DNA of 64,000 nt from positions 1-64,000 of the forward strand of contig DLHJ01000005.1 in the NCBI GenBank assembly GCA_002483145.1, in the 5' to 3' direction. The position numbers and the translations under genes were made by a program. Positions 55,526-64,000 of the stretch are shown one piece after another. How positions within the stretch are numbered: position 1 is the stretch's first letter; the number at the start of each line of letters is the position of its first letter. The notes under the pieces are model-generated. The model was not told where the DNA came from. It did no database searches and worked only from the letters and a program-made list of their open reading frames with translations. This DNA is from Cellvibrio sp. UBA7671 (GTDB lineage Bacteria; Pseudomonadota; Gammaproteobacteria; Pseudomonadales; Cellvibrionaceae).

Positions 55526-58024
55526 TCAAGCAGCCTCACGCAATACAACAGCGGGAGGTGTTGTCACTACATGGCGACAGCATATATAGCCTAGCGCAGA
55601 CACGAACACGGCACCGCTAAGAGGGGATATTAGCCAAAAAATATAGTGTGGCTGTATCGCCGTTTCCAACACAAATTTTTGCAAACTAATCAAAAGTAGT
55701 TCGGTTCCAACAATGGCAATCAGCCCCGCCAGAAAACCGAGAATGGCAAACTCGGCGCAGATACTCCCCACAATTAATTGGCGTGGACTGCCCAATGCAC
55801 GCAACAAACCTGCCTGCTGTTTGCGCGCGGCGATACTGCCCATTACCGCCGCCAGCAATACCAGACAACCGCCAATCAAGGTCAACCACAGCACTAATAA
55901 AACACCATCGCTGACTTGGTCGATGATACTGCGGATCTGCTCGATAATCCGGTCAAGCTCCATCACTAGAATGGTTGGATGATCTAGCAACAGCTGATTG
56001 ATAAACGATTTTTGTTGTGTCGGCAAATAGATACTGGTGATAAATGTAGGTGAGTATGTGTCCAATGAACCCGGTTCAAAAATAAAAAAGAAATTTGGGC
56101 GCATACTACGCCAATCAAGGCTGCGGAAACTCGCGACTTCCGCATCTAGCAATAAACCACCAAATGAAAATTGCAGTTTATCGCCAATTTTTAACCCGAT
56201 TTCTTTTGCGGTATCCACCTCAACTGACACACCCGGTAAATTCGCAGCACTGCGCTGCCACTTATCCCACCAAAATCCTTCGAGGATTTTATTATCTGCC
56301 GCCAGGGTTTCAGCCCAAGTTACATTTAATTCACGGCGCAACGCATTGGCAAGCGAGCGCTGCTCTTCCGTTGTCTCAACACCATTAATGTGCGTTAAGC
56401 GCGCACGCATCATCGGGTAAAGCGGTTCTGGCCTAACCTTATTTTTTTCCAGCAATGCTTGCACTTGTGATAATTCAGCAGGCGGAATGTTCACTAAAAA
56501 ATGGTTGGGTGCATCATCCGGCACCTGTACTTTCCATTCTTCAATCAGCGATGTGCGCACAATGGTCATCGTAAACAACAACATAATTGCAATTGAAAAT
56601 ACCAAAATTTGTATCAGACTTTGGCCGCGTTGGCGCTGCAAATTGGCAAAGGCCAAACGCCAAAAACCACCGAGACGCAATACCATTTTTTTGCTCAAGG
56701 CCAGTAAGCCATATGCAGCAATAATGGTAACCACAATAACGGTAAGTAGCGCACCGCTGATACTCAATGCCAATTCAAGATCGCGGCTAAATAAAATCAC
56801 CAGGGTCAATACCGCAAACAACGCCAAAGCGGCTTGCATCCACACCTGCGGCATATTCACGGCCAATTCACGGCGCAGGATTTTTAGTGGCGGTACAGCT
56901 GGCAAATACCAAAGTGCGGGTAAGGCAAAAAATACCAGGCACATCAGGCCGCTAAAAAAACTCAACCCATAGGGATAAAAGCTCGCAGCGCCTAAACGGA
57001 TTTGATACACCTGCTGCAAACTTGTCGCCACAGTGCGTTGCAATAAGTCACCAAAAACCAACCCAATCAGCGAAGCAATTATTCCCAATAACAATAATTG
57101 AGAAAAATACAGCGTGCGAATTTGTACGGCACCTGCACCAAGACTTTTCATCAATGCAACTTGATCAGTATGGCGCGCGGAAAATTGGCGTGCGGTAATC
57201 GCAATCGCCACTCCGGCCAACAACACGGCAATTACAGCTGATAACAACAAAAATTGACGGCTGGTCTTTAAGGTGCGCCCCACCCGCTCTTGCGCCGAAT
57301 CTATATCGATCAAGCGCTGGTGTTTATTAAGCAGCGGTTTAAGTTGATCAACAAATGCTTTCAGTTGGCCAATATTGTCCGATGCAATTAACCATTGATA
57401 ATCCACACGGCTCCCGGGTTGCACCACCTGGGTTTTTTCCAGATCGGCAATATTCATAATCAGGCGCGCGCCAGTCATGCTAAACGGATTGGCGCTGTCA
57501 GGTTCACGAATCAATACCTGTGTGACTTTTAATTCGTATTCACCGACAGCCACTTTGTCGCCCAGTTGAATTTTTAATAGCGGCAACAAACGTGAATCGA
57601 CCCAGGCTTCGCCGGGTGCAGGAATTGTTTTAGCGATTTCGATATCGGCAAGATTCATCGCGAACGGTACACGGCTGATTTCAAATTGCCCGCGCAAAGG
57701 ATAACCCGAGTCCACTGCCTTCACTGAAGCAAGGTGCATTTCATCGCCGGCAAATACCATAGAGGAAAACAGCGCAGCCTGCGTTTGTTGAATATTGTCT
57801 TTTGCTGCGGCAGCAGGCCAATCGGGATTGTGTGGCTGCGAACCGCGCACAATGTAATCTGCACCGAGCACGCTATTGCTCTCACTGATTAGCGTCGATT
57901 CAAGACGATTGGTAAAAATGGAAATTCCGCTCAGCACTGCAACTGCTAATAGCAGTGAAAAACCCAATAGTTTTAATTCGCCACTGCGCCAATTTCGCCT
58001 CAATAAGTTAAATGCCAGCATCAT
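55526..58024 (-). CDS. ybbP: FtsX-like ABC transporter permease (YbbP family)
   Basis: The 832-residue protein has an N-terminal helix, a large periplasmic domain, and two FtsX-type permease blocks (about 255-450 and 695-825) with roughly ten helices in total. It pairs with the ATPase gene 5 bases upstream. The same trio (ybbP, ybbA, tesA divergent) occurs in Escherichia coli. The complex probably handles a lipid or lipid-like molecule by a mechanotransmission-type cycle; the substrate is unresolved. Confidence 0.9.
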   Translation of the reverse strand: MMLAFNLLRRNWRSGELKLLGFSLLLAVAVLSGISIFTNRLESTLISESNSVLGADYIVRGSQPHNPDWPAAAAKDNIQQTQAALFSSMVFAGDEMHLASVKAVDSGYPLRGQFEISRVPFAMNLADIEIAKTIPAPGEAWVDSRLLPLLKIQLGDKVAVGEYELKVTQVLIREPDSANPFSMTGARLIMNIADLEKTQVVQPGSRVDYQWLIASDNIGQLKAFVDQLKPLLNKHQRLIDIDSAQERVGRTLKTSRQFLLLSAVIAVLLAGVAIAITARQFSARHTDQVALMKSLGAGAVQIRTLYFSQLLLLGIIASLIGLVFGDLLQRTVATSLQQVYQIRLGAASFYPYGLSFFSGLMCLVFFALPALWYLPAVPPLKILRRELAVNMPQVWMQAALALFAVLTLVILFSRDLELALSISGALLTVIVVTIIAAYGLLALSKKMVLRLGGFWRLAFANLQRQRGQSLIQILVFSIAIMLLFTMTIVRTSLIEEWKVQVPDDAPNHFLVNIPPAELSQVQALLEKNKVRPEPLYPMMRARLTHINGVETTEEQRSLANALRRELNVTWAETLAADNKILEGFWWDKWQRSAANLPGVSVEVDTAKEIGLKIGDKLQFSFGGLLLDAEVASFRSLDWRSMRPNFFFIFEPGSLDTYSPTFITSIYLPTQQKSFINQLLLDHPTILVMELDRIIEQIRSIIDQVSDGVLLVLWLTLIGGCLVLLAAVMGSIAARKQQAGLLRALGSPRQLIVGSICAEFAILGFLAGLIAIVGTELLLISLQKFVLETAIQPHYIFWLISPLSGAVFVSALGYICCRHVVTTPPAVVLREAA

Positions 58025-58029
58025 CGCAA

Positions 58030-58713
58030 TTACTCCCGACCTGAGACTATAGAGCCCGCTGCCAACTCAATCCGGCGATTGCACAACTGCGCCAGACGCT
58101 CTTCGTGCGTGATTAAAATTAGCGTTGTGCCCTGCGCGCGGTTTAATTCAAACAGCAATTCAATGATGCGCGCACCGGTAGTACTATCGAGATTGCCAGT
58201 AGGCTCATCGGCAAATAAGACTTTAGGTTCACTGGCAAATGCACGCGCGATCGCAACCCGCTGTTGCTCACCGCCGGACAATTGTTGGGGATAATGATGC
58301 AAGCGCTGGGCTAATCCCACGCGCTCTAAAAATTCGCGCGCTTTGCTGCCCGCTGCTTTGTCGCCGCGTAGTTCCAATGGCAACATCACATTCTCGTGAG
58401 CGCTGAGACCAGGCAAGAGTTGGAATGATTGAAAAATAAATCCTACATTGCCGGCGCGAACTTTTGCACGCCCCTCCTCGTCTAACTGTGACAGGTTATG
58501 CCCATTCAGAATCACCTCTCCATTACTGGGCACATCCAAACCGGCGAGGATACCTAACAGCGTGGATTTACCCGATCCCGATGCGCCTGTAATCGCAAGT
58601 GACTCTCCAGCCATCACACTGATGGAAATGGGGTGGAGGATCGTTAAATTTCCCTCTTGCGTACTAACTTGTTTGGTGACTGAATTCGCTTGAACCATAG
58701 CAACAGCAGACAT
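58030..58713 (-). CDS. ybbA: ABC transporter ATP-binding protein (YbbA family)
   Basis: The 227-residue ATPase has Walker A GASGSGKSTLL, signature LSGGEQQRVAIARA and Walker B VLFADEPTGNLDS. It is of the LolD/MacB type. ATG 58713 is chosen; the frame extends 22 codons upstream into the divergent promoter region. It powers the permease encoded next. Confidence 0.93.
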   Translation of the reverse strand: MSAVAMVQANSVTKQVSTQEGNLTILHPISISVMAGESLAITGASGSGKSTLLGILAGLDVPSNGEVILNGHNLSQLDEEGRAKVRAGNVGFIFQSFQLLPGLSAHENVMLPLELRGDKAAGSKAREFLERVGLAQRLHHYPQQLSGGEQQRVAIARAFASEPKVLFADEPTGNLDSTTGARIIELLFELNRAQGTTLILITHEERLAQLCNRRIELAAGSIVSGRE

Positions 58714-58794
58714 AATTGAGTAACCTTTAATGAAGCAAAAAACCTTTATTAAACACGAATACCTCCATTCTATTGGCATAGGATTTTGATAACC

Positions 58795-59418
58795 ATGTAC
58801 AAACTGAAGATTTACCTGTTTTTACTCCTGACAATTGTCACCAGTCTTGTCTATGCACAAAACCCAACAGCTACCACAAAGATATTGGTGATGGGCGATA
58901 GCTTAAGTGCAGGGTATGGCATAGATGTAGAGCAAGGATGGGTAAGTCTGCTTGAGGAAGAACTAACGAAAAATCATGCAGTACAGATCATTAACGCCAG
59001 CGTTAGCGGTGAAACCAGTTCCGGTGGCAATACACGCCTGCCAGCATTACTCGCCGAACATAACCCGGATATTGTGATTCTGGAGCTAGGCGGTAACGAT
59101 GGTCTGCGCGGCCAACCGTTGAAATTACTAGAGAAAAATTTACAATCAATGATTGATGCCAGCAAAAAAAATGAGGCGAAAGTATTACTGGCAGGCATGC
59201 AGATTCCACCCAACTATGGCGCGCGCTACAGCAATCAATTTAAAGAGCTTTACCCTAAACTTGCTAAACAAAATCAGCTGGGATTAATTCCTTTTTTACT
59301 GGAGGGGATCGGCGGGAATGACACATTAGTGCAGCGCGATGGAATTCATCCTACTGCCGAAGCCCAACCGCTTATCGTAAAAAATGTGTTGCCAGAACTG
59401 GAAAAGCTATTGCCCTGA
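58795..59418 (+). CDS. tesA: Acyl-CoA thioesterase I / lysophospholipase L1 / arylesterase
   Basis: The 207-residue SGNH hydrolase has a signal peptide ending VYAQ. The catalytic Ser lies in VMGDSLSAGYG, the oxyanion Gly/Asn in LGGNDGLRG, and the Asp-His pair in RDGIHPTAEAQ. It is periplasmic and hydrolyses thioesters, lysophospholipids or aryl esters. ATG 58795 gives the usual length; TTG 58786 is in frame just upstream. Divergent from ybbA as in Escherichia coli. Confidence 0.94.
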   Translation: MYKLKIYLFLLLTIVTSLVYAQNPTATTKILVMGDSLSAGYGIDVEQGWVSLLEEELTKNHAVQIINASVSGETSSGGNTRLPALLAEHNPDIVILELGGNDGLRGQPLKLLEKNLQSMIDASKKNEAKVLLAGMQIPPNYGARYSNQFKELYPKLAKQNQLGLIPFLLEGIGGNDTLVQRDGIHPTAEAQPLIVKNVLPELEKLLP

Positions 59419-59429
59419 ATGCAAGAACC

Positions 59430-59449
59430 GGCAGCGCTACTGCGCTGCC
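59430..59449. terminator. Hairpin spanning the recJ stop codon
   Basis: A perfect 8-bp GC-rich stem (59430-59437 with 59442-59449) with a TACT loop lies between tesA and recJ, which converge. It includes the recJ stop codon (59437-59439). There is no T-tract. Confidence 0.55.
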
Positions 59450-61173
59450 AACTCCAAATAGTCTACCAGCAATTGCACTGTAGTATTCCCCCGAAATTCG
59501 TTGATATCCAACTTATAAGCCACGCGCACTTTTTTCGCTTGTGAATTAGGCCAACACGTTGGATCTATATTAAAGGCAATGGCATCCACTAGTTGCTGCC
59601 CATGTGCGTCATGCGCCAGGGTCATTTTTAGATGCTTTTCACCCACCAATTTTTGCTGCACTAAAAAAAATTCGCCATCAAATACCGGCTCGGGGAAATG
59701 TTGCCCCCAGGGCCCTGCTTCGCGCAATTGAGTGGCAATATGCAACGAAAAGTCCTGCGCGGCCAACGCACCATCACTCACCACAACCGCTTGTAAATCA
59801 TCTGTCGTTAGCTGACGGCGAACCTCTTCATCAAACGCCTGCGCAAATGCAGGAAAATTAGCACGCATTAAGCTCATGCCCGCCGCCATGGCGTGACCAC
59901 CAAATTTTTGCAGCAATTCCGGATGGCGTGCAGCAACCGCATCTAATGCATCGCGAATATGGAAACCCGGAACCGAACGCGCGGAACCTTTGATCTCACC
60001 CTCACCTACATCGGCAAACACAATCGTAGGGCGATGATATTTATCTTTAATACGTGAAGCCAAAATACCTATCACGCCCTGATGCCAGGTTTCATCAAAT
60101 AAACATAAACCCCAAGGCAAGCTCTCTGCGTCCGCTTGTAAGGTTTTTTGCAGCATAGTCATGGCTTCTTGTTGCATACCCGTTTCAATGGCTTTGCGAT
60201 CGCGATTTAATTCATCGAGCTGCGCTGCCATTTCACGCGCGAGATTTTCGCTCTCGCACATTAAACATTGGATACCAAGCGACATATCATCCAACCGCCC
60301 CGCTGCATTTAAGCGCGGCCCCAACGCAAAACCAAAATCACTGGCCACTAATTTATTGGCTTGTTTGCCTGATACTTCCAGCATCGCTTTAATTCCCGGA
60401 CGGCAAACACCTGCGCGAATACGCTGCAAACCCTGCGCAACCAAAATACGGTTGTTGTAATCCAATGGCACTACGTCGGCAACTGTGCCCAGTGCTACCA
60501 AATCCAAAAAGCTCGCCATATTAGGTTCGGTTATTCCGCTCTCTGCAAACCAACCCATTTGGCGCAGCTCGGCACGCAGCGCGTTCATCACATAAAAAAT
60601 AACACCGACGCCGGCAAGATTTTTACTCGGAAATTCACAGCCTGGCTGGTTGGGGTTAACAATGGCGTCCGCTTCCGGCAATTCGCTACCGGGCAAATGG
60701 TGATCAGTTACAATCACCGCTATACCTAACTCGCGCGCGGCAAGTACACCGTCAATACTGGAGATTCCGTTATCAACGGTGATGATCACATCCGGTTGCT
60801 GCGCAGCTGCCACAGCAACAATTTCCGGTGTTAAACCATAACCGTATTCAAAACGATTGGGCACCAAAAAATCAACATTGTGCAAACCCATTGCGCGCAA
60901 TGCCAACACTGCAAGCGCACTGCTGGTTGCGCCATCCGCATCAAAATCGCCGACAATAATAATTTTCGCCTGCGCAACCACAGCATCCGCCAATAGGCTT
61001 ACTGCCTCAGCCAAGCCTTTAAAATTAGGTTTATGGAGATTCGCAAGTTGATATTGCAACTCCCGCTCATGCTGCACGCCGCGCGCACTGTAAATGCGCT
61101 GCAGGAGCGGATGAATAGCCGTTTGGAATTCAACAGGCTGGACGGAATCACGACGGCGAATAGTTTTTTGCAT
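59437..61173 (-). CDS. recJ: Single-stranded-DNA-specific exonuclease RecJ
   Basis: The 578-residue 5'-3' exonuclease has the DHH-family motifs VGDFDADGATS and VTDHHLPGS. The DHHA1 segment is GGHAMAAGMSL, and the C-terminal OB domain covers about the last 110 residues. It degrades single-stranded DNA in recombination and mismatch repair. The order hom-thrC-recJ is conserved in Pseudomonas and relatives. Confidence 0.96.
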   Translation of the reverse strand: MQKTIRRRDSVQPVEFQTAIHPLLQRIYSARGVQHERELQYQLANLHKPNFKGLAEAVSLLADAVVAQAKIIIVGDFDADGATSSALAVLALRAMGLHNVDFLVPNRFEYGYGLTPEIVAVAAAQQPDVIITVDNGISSIDGVLAARELGIAVIVTDHHLPGSELPEADAIVNPNQPGCEFPSKNLAGVGVIFYVMNALRAELRQMGWFAESGITEPNMASFLDLVALGTVADVVPLDYNNRILVAQGLQRIRAGVCRPGIKAMLEVSGKQANKLVASDFGFALGPRLNAAGRLDDMSLGIQCLMCESENLAREMAAQLDELNRDRKAIETGMQQEAMTMLQKTLQADAESLPWGLCLFDETWHQGVIGILASRIKDKYHRPTIVFADVGEGEIKGSARSVPGFHIRDALDAVAARHPELLQKFGGHAMAAGMSLMRANFPAFAQAFDEEVRRQLTTDDLQAVVVSDGALAAQDFSLHIATQLREAGPWGQHFPEPVFDGEFFLVQQKLVGEKHLKMTLAHDAHGQQLVDAIAFNIDPTCWPNSQAKKVRVAYKLDINEFRGNTTVQLLVDYLELAAQ

Positions 61174-61210
61174 AATTTACTTTCGAATGGAATAACAATA
61201 ACAACAGAAA

Positions 61211-61245
61211 TAAAAACGCCGCAAGGATAAATCCATGCGGCGTTT
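61211..61245 (-). terminator. Intrinsic terminator after thrC
   Basis: On the minus strand, a 10-bp stem (61245-61236 with 61223-61214) that can extend through an inner 4-bp helix is followed by a T-run. It lies 22 bases past the thrC stop and before recJ. Confidence 0.88.
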
Positions 61246-61266
61246 AATCAACACAAGGTGTATGAG

Positions 61267-62664
61267 TTACTTGCGCACATTCGCCGCAACGAACTGCTGT
61301 ACCTTTGCCAGATCTTGTGGCAATACGGTGTAACGCTCTTCGCGCTCAAACAAATCCTGCATATGGTGTGGCAATACCGGATCTGTATCCTGCCCTGCTT
61401 TACGCACGGCTTCCGGAAATTTTGCCGGATGCGCAGTGGCGAGAATGACCATTGGAATATCCTGACGGCGGCGAGTTTTACGCGCAGCATCAACACCGAT
61501 TGCGGTATGCGGATCGAGCAGATATTCCGTGCGGTCAAACACCGAGCGAATCACATCAATCGTGACTTCATCGCTCACACCATGGCTGGTAAACAATTCG
61601 CGGGCGCGCGCCAAAGCAGATTCTTTCAGGGTCATGCTGCCGGATTTAAAATCTTCCATCAGCTGGCGAATCGCATTGCCGTCGCGGTCATACAAATCAA
61701 ACAACATACGCTCAAAATTGCTCGACACCATAATGTCCATACTCGGTGACAAGGTGTGTTGCAACTGGTTTTTGCTGTGATCATTACTGCTGATACAGCG
61801 ATGCAAAATATCGTTGCTGTTAGTAGCAATCACTAATTGATCAATCGGCAAGCCCATTTGTTTGGCAAGATAACCTGCAAAAATATCACCGAAGTTACCT
61901 GTGGGAACAGAGAAAGCAATTGGACGATGCGGTGCACCCAGTGCAAGACCGGCATAAAAGTAATACACGATTTGCGCCATGATACGCGCCCAGTTAATCG
62001 AGTTTACTGCAACCAACTGGCGGCCTTCCGGTAAGAAGGATTGATCACCGAAGCTGGCTTTCACCATATTCTGGCAATCATCGAAATTACCTTCCAATGC
62101 AATATTAAATACATTCGGTGCAAGCACTGTGGTCATCTGGCGGCGCTGAACATTCGACACACGATTGTTCGGGTGCATAATAAAAATATCGATGTTATCG
62201 CAGCGACGGCAACCTTCGATGGCAGCAGAGCCGGTATCACCAGAGGTTGCGCCCATCACAACGACTTTTTGGTTCCGTTTTTTCAACAAGTGATCAAGTA
62301 AGTGACCTAAAAATTGCAGTGCGAAATCTTTAAACGCGAGCGTCGGGCCCTGGAATAATTCCAGAATCCATTCGTTGTGGCCGGTTTGCACCAACGGCGC
62401 AATCGCATCGTGACGGAAAGTCGCGTAGGCATCCGCAATAATTTTTTTGAAATCTTCATCGCTAATTGCGCCAGCGATAAAAGGTTTCATCACATTAAAC
62501 GCGAGCTCTTGATAAGACAATCCTGCCCAGGAGGCAATTTCTTCTTTAGTAAATTTCGGCAAGGTTTCGGGCACATACAAACCGCCATCGGGTGCGAGAC
62601 CGGTGAGTACTACTTCTTCAAAACTGAGTGCAGGCGCTTGGCCGCGGGTGCTGATGTATTTCAC
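61267..62664 (-). CDS. thrC: Threonine synthase
   Basis: The 465-residue PLP enzyme converts O-phosphohomoserine to threonine. It begins KYISTRGQAPALSFEEVVL, has the PLP Lys112 in PTLAFKDFALQF and the phosphate-binding GATSGDTGSAAIEG. The start is GTG 62664, with AAGG 9 bases before it. It follows hom by 19 bases, in one operon. Confidence 0.96.
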   Translation of the reverse strand: MKYISTRGQAPALSFEEVVLTGLAPDGGLYVPETLPKFTKEEIASWAGLSYQELAFNVMKPFIAGAISDEDFKKIIADAYATFRHDAIAPLVQTGHNEWILELFQGPTLAFKDFALQFLGHLLDHLLKKRNQKVVVMGATSGDTGSAAIEGCRRCDNIDIFIMHPNNRVSNVQRRQMTTVLAPNVFNIALEGNFDDCQNMVKASFGDQSFLPEGRQLVAVNSINWARIMAQIVYYFYAGLALGAPHRPIAFSVPTGNFGDIFAGYLAKQMGLPIDQLVIATNSNDILHRCISSNDHSKNQLQHTLSPSMDIMVSSNFERMLFDLYDRDGNAIRQLMEDFKSGSMTLKESALARARELFTSHGVSDEVTIDVIRSVFDRTEYLLDPHTAIGVDAARKTRRRQDIPMVILATAHPAKFPEAVRKAGQDTDPVLPHHMQDLFEREERYTVLPQDLAKVQQFVAANVRK

Positions 62665-62683
62665 GATGCAAACCTTTAAAAAA

Positions 62684-63988
62684 TTATTTCAATGCTTCAA
62701 CACGGATGCGCTGAACAGAACCGGTGATTGAATCCAGCGCTTCAATACTGCGAATGGCAGCGGTGAGTTTTTTGTCTTGCACTTGATTGGTCAACAAAAT
62801 CAGCGGTACTGTTGATTCGCCATCTTTGGCTTCTTTTTGAATCATCGCTTCAATACTAATACCGGAATCACTCAGGATAGTGGCGATTTTTGACAGCACA
62901 CCCGGCTTGTCTTGCGCAGACATCCGTAGATAGTTAGCCGTTTCCACATCTTCAATGGGCAGGATTGGCTGCGCAGAAACAAAATCTGCACCGAAGCCTA
63001 AATAAGGAACACGATGCTCAGGTGATGCAGTCAGCGTACGCGCCACGTCAACGATATCGCCCACAATAGATGAACCCGTCGGTTCTGCACCGGCGCCAGC
63101 GCCGTAATACATAGTTGCGCCTACAGCATCGCCTTTCACCAACACGGCGTTCATCACACCATCAACATTGGCGATCAAACGCTTCTCAGGGATCAAAGTT
63201 GGATGAACGCGCAGTTCGATACCTTTATCGGTGCGACGTGCGATGCCCAGGTTTTTGATGCGATAACCGAGCTCTTCTGCGTAAACCACATCTTCTGCAG
63301 CAATTTTGGTGATACCTTCGGTAAAAACTTTATCGAACTCCAGAGGGATGCCAAATGCGAGCGAGGCGAGAATCACCAACTTATGCGCTGCATCTATCCC
63401 CTCAACATCAAAAGTAGGATCAGCCTCTGCATAACCCAAGGCTTGGGCTTCAGCTAATACATCGGCAAAGGAGCGGCCCTTATCGCGCATTTCAGTAAGA
63501 ATAAAATTGCCGGTTCCATTGATAATACCGGCAAGCCATTCAATCTTGTTCGCTGCCAAACCTTCACGGATCGCCTTGATAATCGGGATACCACCAGCGA
63601 CTGCAGCCTCAAATGCAACAGTGACACCCTTGGCTTTTGCCGCTGCAAAAATTTCATTGCCATGATGGGCAATTAGCGCCTTGTTAGCCGTAATAATGTG
63701 TTTGCCATTTTCAATGGCTTTGAGAATAAGGTCTTTCGCAACAGTAGTACCGCCCATCACCTCAACCAGAACATCCACGTTCGGATTGTTAGCAACATCG
63801 AACACATCGCGGGTTACGTTGTACCTTGAAGTATCGCAATTGGGGTTGTCACGACGCGCACCAATTTGCACGATGGAAATATTGCAACCGGCGCGGGCAT
63901 CAATCAGCGCCTTATTGCGCGAAAGGATATTAACTGTACCGCTGCCCACGGTGCCCAGACCGCAGATACCTATTCTTACCGGATTCAA
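62684..63988 (-). CDS. hom: Homoserine dehydrogenase
   Basis: The 434-residue enzyme reduces aspartate semialdehyde to homoserine. It has the NAD(P) motif IGICGLGTVGSGTV, the catalytic core GIINGTGNFILTEM and YAEADPTFDVEGIDAAHKL, and a C-terminal ACT domain (about 355-430; QDKPGVLSKIATIL) for feedback control. The start is TTG 63988 with GAGGA 8 bases upstream, which the window still includes. Length is typical of the monofunctional, ACT-containing form. Confidence 0.96.
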   Translation of the reverse strand: MNPVRIGICGLGTVGSGTVNILSRNKALIDARAGCNISIVQIGARRDNPNCDTSRYNVTRDVFDVANNPNVDVLVEVMGGTTVAKDLILKAIENGKHIITANKALIAHHGNEIFAAAKAKGVTVAFEAAVAGGIPIIKAIREGLAANKIEWLAGIINGTGNFILTEMRDKGRSFADVLAEAQALGYAEADPTFDVEGIDAAHKLVILASLAFGIPLEFDKVFTEGITKIAAEDVVYAEELGYRIKNLGIARRTDKGIELRVHPTLIPEKRLIANVDGVMNAVLVKGDAVGATMYYGAGAGAEPTGSSIVGDIVDVARTLTASPEHRVPYLGFGADFVSAQPILPIEDVETANYLRMSAQDKPGVLSKIATILSDSGISIEAMIQKEAKDGESTVPLILLTNQVQDKKLTAAIRSIEALDSITGSVQRIRVEALK

Positions 63989-64000
63989 GGTGGATTCCTC

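Overview
The window reads as chromosomal DNA of a cellulose-degrading gammaproteobacterium, most likely Cellvibrio or a close relative in the Cellvibrionaceae. This is inferred from secreted proteins with family 2 carbohydrate-binding (CBM2) modules joined by long poly-serine linkers, a lipoprotein GH9 cellulase, and Pseudomonas-like housekeeping gene orders (purM-purN with DUF2066-hda; hom-thrC-recJ; tesA divergent from ybbA-ybbP; arsC-wrbA-DUF2069). No rRNA, tRNA, CRISPR array, insertion sequence or prophage was recognised.

Region 1 (1-13570) holds two paralogous copies of a three-gene module. Each copy has a secreted CBM2-YceI protein, a giant secreted CBM2-YceI-FN3-cytochrome c-DUF1587/1592/1588/1585 protein, and a Tat-exported DUF1552 protein. 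The first copy is cut by the window start. A zinc-ribbon methyltransferase gene and a 0.7 kb AT-rich gap separate the copies. The proteins resemble the CBM2-linked redox proteins called Cbp2D and Cbp2E in Cellvibrio japonicus. They suggest a cellulose-bound electron-transfer apparatus, possibly serving oxidative cellulose cleavage.

Region 2 (13653-20316) is ordinary: avtA, a CheY-like receiver, a YihY-family membrane protein, arsC, wrbA, a DUF2069 protein and sppA. Region 3 (20383-28121, minus strand) is a sugar-oxidation and cellulose block: a PQQ sugar dehydrogenase fused to a diheme cytochrome, a GMC dehydrogenase with its small subunit, a TIM-barrel isomerase-like protein, and an outer-membrane-type GH9 endoglucanase. 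Region 4 (28306-36954) is housekeeping: hda, DUF2066, purM, purN, DUF3108, slyD, a zinc-ribbon protein, a HI0933-type flavoprotein and dcd. It ends with a MerR regulator mixing CueR-like and divalent-sensor residues, divergent from a small Cys/His-rich protein.

Region 5 (37177-53987, all plus strand) is a surface-polysaccharide locus. It has three sets of Gtr-like genes (GtrA or DUF2304 small membrane proteins, GT2 polyprenyl-phosphate transferases, large multi-pass GT-C proteins), the complete ddhD-A-B-C pathway to CDP-4-keto-3,6-dideoxyglucose, an SDR reductase/epimerase and a split transketolase. The last three together suggest synthesis of a branched 3,6-dideoxy sugar. Region 6 (54059-64000) holds a MATE exporter, ybbP-ybbA, tesA, recJ, thrC and hom.

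All functions come from reading motifs and gene order by eye; no database search was possible.
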